A stretch of 64,000 bases of DNA from Gorsachius magnificus (lineage: Eukaryota; Chordata; Aves; Pelecaniformes; Ardeidae): NCBI GenBank assembly GCA_034008185.1, contig CM067095.1, forward strand, positions 4,386,610 to 4,450,609, in the 5' to 3' direction. Shown here piece after piece: positions 60,656 through 64,000 of this stretch. The notes beneath the pieces are model-generated. The model did no database searches. It had not been told where the DNA came from and worked only from the letters and a program-made list of their open reading frames with translations. Within the stretch, counting starts at the first letter, position 1. Each line of letters opens with the position of its first letter. The position numbers and the translations under genes are program-made.

Positions 60656-60970
60656 GCAGTGTTGTCTGAACCCCTGCGGAGCCGCAGCGGTGGTGGCACC
60701 TGCGCAGCTCGCCAGCCCTGCAGTCCCTGCGCAGCCCGCGTCTCTCCTCCCTGGGACCTGTGGGATGCAGTGATGGAGCTGCCATTTACCATTAAAAACA
60801 AACAACAGGCTGTGGGAATAGGAGCAGCTTCCTTTTCCCTCCAGCCTTGTCAGGCCATTTTGGTGCCGGCTGCGCTGAGCGGTTGCGCTGCAAGGAAGCC
60901 CGGAGCGGCCCAGGGCTCCCAGGCACAGCACTGGCAGCCGGGGAGCATCAGGAAGTCGGGCAGGGGCAAG
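60656..60970. promoter_or_regulatory. CpG-enriched patch, possible weak CpG island
   Basis: Counting by eye, 16 CpG dinucleotides fall in 60661-60960. They lie in two GC-rich arms (60661-60740 and 60866-60955) separated by an ordinary segment with none. CpG is rare in the rest of the window, so this is the densest patch I noticed. A 164-codon minus frame (60527-61021) crosses it but resembles no known protein. It could be the promoter of an unseen transcript, an exon of one, or simply a GC-rich fluctuation. Confidence 0.3.
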
Positions 60971-61644
60971 GTCAACTCTTGACCTCCCATTCGGCAAAGA
61001 ATGCAACTTGCTGTCAGGCACTGGGGAAGGCTTTTTTTTCTTTCTGCAGCTTAAGATCCCTGTGGTTTCTGATGGGAAGAGGCTTACAGCACAATTTTTA
61101 TTTTATTTTCTCAAGTGTTTTTTAAAAGGGTAGATGCCAATGAAACTGTGTAATCACCAGAGAGCTTTGGAGAGCGGCTGTTCACTCAATGGGTATGCCA
61201 GGACAAAATGCTATGATTACTACTTCATTATGCCATATGAAGCACTGAAGTTCATTACTGATCTCAGCATAACATGACCATAAGCTTCCAAAATAAAATG
61301 TTGTAACAAAGAGAGAAATCTCTAAAACACTTTTAAGTACCACTAATCCCTCAAAAAATAAAAATTGTGCTCCACTTCTTCCTTAAAACAATGCGATTCC
61401 ATTGCCACATGGGTTTTGTACCCATATAAGTGAGAGCAAAATCAAGTCCCAGTAGGTGAGTCTCGGTTCAGCTCCTGCGGTTGTGTTGTGCCATCTTGTC
61501 TCTTGCCCTCTGGGCTGCCAAACCTGTTTGGTTTAAGGGGGAAAGGAGGGAGCATCTCAACTCTCTCTGATCGTATTTTTAATATTATTGCAAATCTGTC
61601 CATTGCAAATCTATCTTAATAGATATGTCAAAATACCACCATGC
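60971..61644. other. No gene recognised
   Basis: AT-rich DNA downstream of the CpG patch; short open frames only. Confidence 0.5.
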
Positions 61645-61765
61645 CTTTTTCAGAGATGGGGAAACTGAGGCTGGGATGTTTGTCACGACCTGTCTGGGAT
61701 CACACAACTGATCAGTCAGGGATACAGGCCAGGTCCCAATCGTTCTCCTCTCGTCCTCCCAGATG
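61645..61765 (-). mobile_element. MIR/CORE-SINE relic, antisense
   Basis: TTTTTCAGAGATGGGGAAAC followed by TGAGGCTGGGATGTTTGTC, then GACCTGTCTGGGATCACACA, ACTGATCAGTCAGGGATACA, GGCCAGGTCCCAATCGTTCT. This follows antisense MIR: 'ttacagatggggaaactgaggc ... ggtcacacagc ... agtcagggatagaacccaggtccc'. It is well preserved in its core. Confidence 0.75.
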
Positions 61766-62312
61766 GAGACAGTTTTGCTGCCACTATAGGACAGAAACTG
61801 GGCTGTGTGCTTTGGAAAATGCTGTTTGCTTTTCCTTAGTGAACCCACTGCCAGTCTTGGTTGGAGGAAAGCTCTGCCATTCTTCCCCAGTGTCCCTCTG
61901 TATCCCATTTCTTCATCTTTTACTGTCACGAAGCAGTGACGTAAGTAAAAGGATCTATTTCTAACTCCTTTATTCAGCAGAAAAACCTTCCCTCTGGGTC
62001 ACTATCTGATACTGTGTCACGGCTACACAACAGCATGGTCTGACTTGTCCCTCTAAGCACTTTGGAAATGTCAGCCTGTCTGAAAGTTGCTCTTTACAGA
62101 AATATCTATGGCCAAGAGGCAAAAAACCTGATTTGAATGGAAATCCTCTGAAGAGCAGAGTTTGTGAGCTGGATGTATAGCAGAGATAACCTGAAAGTTT
62201 CTAATAGTCATCAGGTCCCTGGAAAGAAAGCTGTCTGACTGGTTTTGGTATTGTTTGTTTTCCTATGGGAAAGTCAAAACCTAAATAAAAGAGCTCAGAA
62301 GTATATTCATCC
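61766..62312. other. No gene recognised
   Basis: Mixed composition with no recognisable element. Confidence 0.5.
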
Positions 62313-62400
62313 TTATGCTGGTGTAAACCTAGAGCATATCTAACAGGTTCATGGATTTGCTCTGGATTAAATCCAGTGTAACTCTGAACACTTGGCCCTG
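62313..62400. repeat. Ancient self-complementary repeat relic
   Basis: GCTGGTGTAAACCTAGAGCA on the left is answered by TGCTCTGGATTAAATCCAGT and GTAACTCTGAACACTTGGCC on the right. This is the layout of a known sauropsid palindromic repeat (gctggtgtaaatctggagtaac ... gttactccagatttacaccagtgtaa ... ttggccc). The arms still pair partly. It is a probable small non-autonomous DNA transposon of uncertain family. Confidence 0.55.
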
Positions 62401-62403
62401 ACC

Positions 62404-62720
62404 TAATTTAGTTAGAGAGATTTTAAGGACAGAAGAGACCTGCTTTCTAACTGGAGGCCAACAGACTTCAGCTCTGGCAAGAACTCCAACAATATCTACA
62501 GACCTGTAACAGCTCCTCTGCTCGAGCACAGAAAGATCTCCACTTCTACAATTTAACAGTGTGAGTGATGGAGAAGCCACCTCTGGTCCAGTTGTGAATA
62601 CCACTCACAATTAGAAATGGATGTCTTATTTCTCATATTAATTAATCTACTTTGAACTTAAATGTCCTGAATTTCAGGATGCTTTCTCCTGCAAGAGTGA
62701 AAAATTAATTCAACTCGCTG
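62404..62720 (-). mobile_element. CR1 LINE 3' end, antisense
   Basis: GAGATTTTAAGGACAGAAGA followed by GACC matches the antisense CR1 3' block 'agattttaaggccagaagggacc'. Further right, GTGAGTGATGGAGAAGCCAC (about 62561) matches 'gtgatggagaatccacc', CACTCACAATTAGAAATGGA followed by TGTCTTATTTCT matches 'ccctcactgttaaaaatgtgcgccttatttct', and CTACTTTGAACTTAAATGTC matches 'tctagcttcaacttccagcc'. It covers the 3' untranslated region and perhaps the very end of ORF2, so the copy is strongly 5'-truncated. The right end near 62720 is approximate. Confidence 0.75.
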
Positions 62721-64000
62721 ACAGTGTTTTCTGAATTTTTTTCCAATGCTGGTAGGGAAGAGGAGTGGTTCCATATTAAACATTGAGCTAGCCTAAAATT
62801 AGAATATATTTAATTTGCATCAAAAAGAGTTCAGCGCTTGATTACAAAGTTGGAAGCACAGTTGCAAAACAAAAGCTTAACTAAGAAAATTCATTCTTAA
62901 AACATACCTGAACCCTGGCAGTGGCACAGTGAGACTTCATGTAGCTGTCTCAGGTGAAGAGCCAACATCAGTGGAGCTCCACCTCCAGGGGACTGCATCC
63001 TAGAGCTGACCAACATTTCGGACTCTCCTATGCTCTTCTCATACCCAGGGATTACCAGTAGTGTTGTGTCTCAATGACCCTTCATAGCAGCCATCCCTAC
63101 CCACAGCCATTCATTTTACTGGTCAATTTAATGACAATTGCTAAACTAGCAGCTTTGATGAGTGCTGCTTATTTGTGAGGATGTACAGAAACCTTCGCTC
63201 ACAGTTGTTTGGCATTCAGAAATAATTTTGCTCACCCTAAGCTTGTCCTTGTTTTGGCATCTAGGAGATTAATTCTGTATTCTCCCCAGAAAACATGATG
63301 GAATATGAACCATCGCACAATATTGTTCACTTTAGTTTTATTAAATCTTTAAAGCAGACAGGAGCAGCTGCAGACATCTCTTTCGTAAAGTTTTGGGAGA
63401 TGGCTGAGACCTGTTTTTCCAGGGTGACCCAAGGCTAGGGGGAGAGATAAGGCTGTCTGTAATGTTGTGGGGGTTGTGTTGTGCAAGGTAAAGACAATTT
63501 AGGACACTTAGGCCCAAATCTTCAAAGACATGTAGGAATACACATCTACATCTGCTCTGAAACAATATATTGTACAAAGCAGAGCAGCTCCCACAAGAGA
63601 TATGACATCCCCACCTCTGGCGAGAATCAGGGGTCTTTTAAGAGTTGGGATGGGGAGGGAAAGGTCTCACACTCACATTAGGCATTTACCATCTGCACTG
63701 CTACCTGCTGAGAAGAGCTCAGGGTCCCAAGCAGGAGGAGGAGGCACCTGCATGTTTCTCTCTGATGACTAAGCCCTGTCTATTGCCTCTTCATTTCATG
63801 AGTGCTCACCCAGGCTCTAATTGCACTGGGGCTTTACAGCTGGTGGAAGTTGCTGGGGACCAGTTCAATGTTCCAGCGTGGCTGTAGCATGTCCACTCTG
63901 GCTTCTCACCTGTCCAGCTCTGTTCTCTCTTCTGCCTGCAGCAGCCACAACTATATTTTTGTGCTATTTAGTGATATTCTGAATGTCAAATTGCTTTTAA
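62721..64000. other. No gene recognised
   Basis: AT-rich to mixed DNA. GGCCCAAATCTTCAAAGACA at about 63511-63530 resembles the 'ggcccagatcctcaaaggta' end of another old sauropsid repeat but is too short to call. No exon, RNA gene or regulatory site can be supported up to the window edge. Confidence 0.5.

Noticed and set aside
60527..61021. 164-codon minus frame across the CpG patch as a gene
   Set aside because: The translation is rich in Ala, Gly, Arg and Pro from GC-rich sequence and matches nothing known to me.
1..64000. tRNA, rRNA, known microRNA, CRISPR array, bacterial operon, integrated virus or toxin gene
   Set aside because: No B-box-like GGTTCGAATCC, no known mature microRNA word, no regularly spaced repeats and no long viral or bacterial-type frames were found on either strand.

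Overview
The window looks like nuclear DNA of a sauropsid, most likely a bird, though a crocodilian or turtle is possible. The evidence is a set of very old, heavily decayed repeats. They include CR1 LINE copies of the archosaur/turtle type, all lying antisense to the + strand. There are also many MIR/CORE-SINE relics and fragments of short self-complementary repeats common in turtle, crocodile and bird DNA. CpG is scarce, and all open frames are short and scattered over six frames. There are no operons, ribosome-binding sites, tRNA or rRNA genes, CRISPR arrays or insertion sequences. I matched repeats to remembered family consensus sequences by eye, so boundaries are approximate.

No protein-coding gene or exon can be supported. 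The longest open frames (220 codons at 5096-5758 on +, 208 codons at 12998-13624 on -) sit in GC-richer stretches where stop codons are thin in several frames, and neither resembles a known family. The window is best read as intergenic or intronic DNA. An exon of a diverged gene or a lncRNA could be present and would not be visible to me.

Layout. 1-1140: a short perfect hairpin, a self-complementary repeat relic, a CR1 fragment and an old retroposon end. 1141-13650: GC-richer DNA with MIR relics near 4.2, 7.8 and 8.8 kb and one possible DNA-transposon end near 7.6 kb. 13650-29690: mostly AT-rich, with a pair of MIR relics at 25.6-25.8 kb. 29690-30670: the clearest element, a dead CR1 copy containing part of its reverse-transcriptase domain. 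30670-51640: unannotated DNA with an old retroposon end (34.4 kb), a polypyrimidine tract (37.5 kb), a MIR relic (42.4 kb) and a cluster of transcription-factor-like sites (44.3-44.5 kb). 51640-61765: several more MIR relics and a CpG-enriched patch at 60.66-60.96 kb. 62313-62720: a self-complementary repeat directly beside a CR1 3' end.

I found no convincing new biological system. The items most worth checking are the CpG patch, the site cluster at 44.3-44.5 kb and the CR1 copy. The first two need cross-species alignment and transcript data to be judged.
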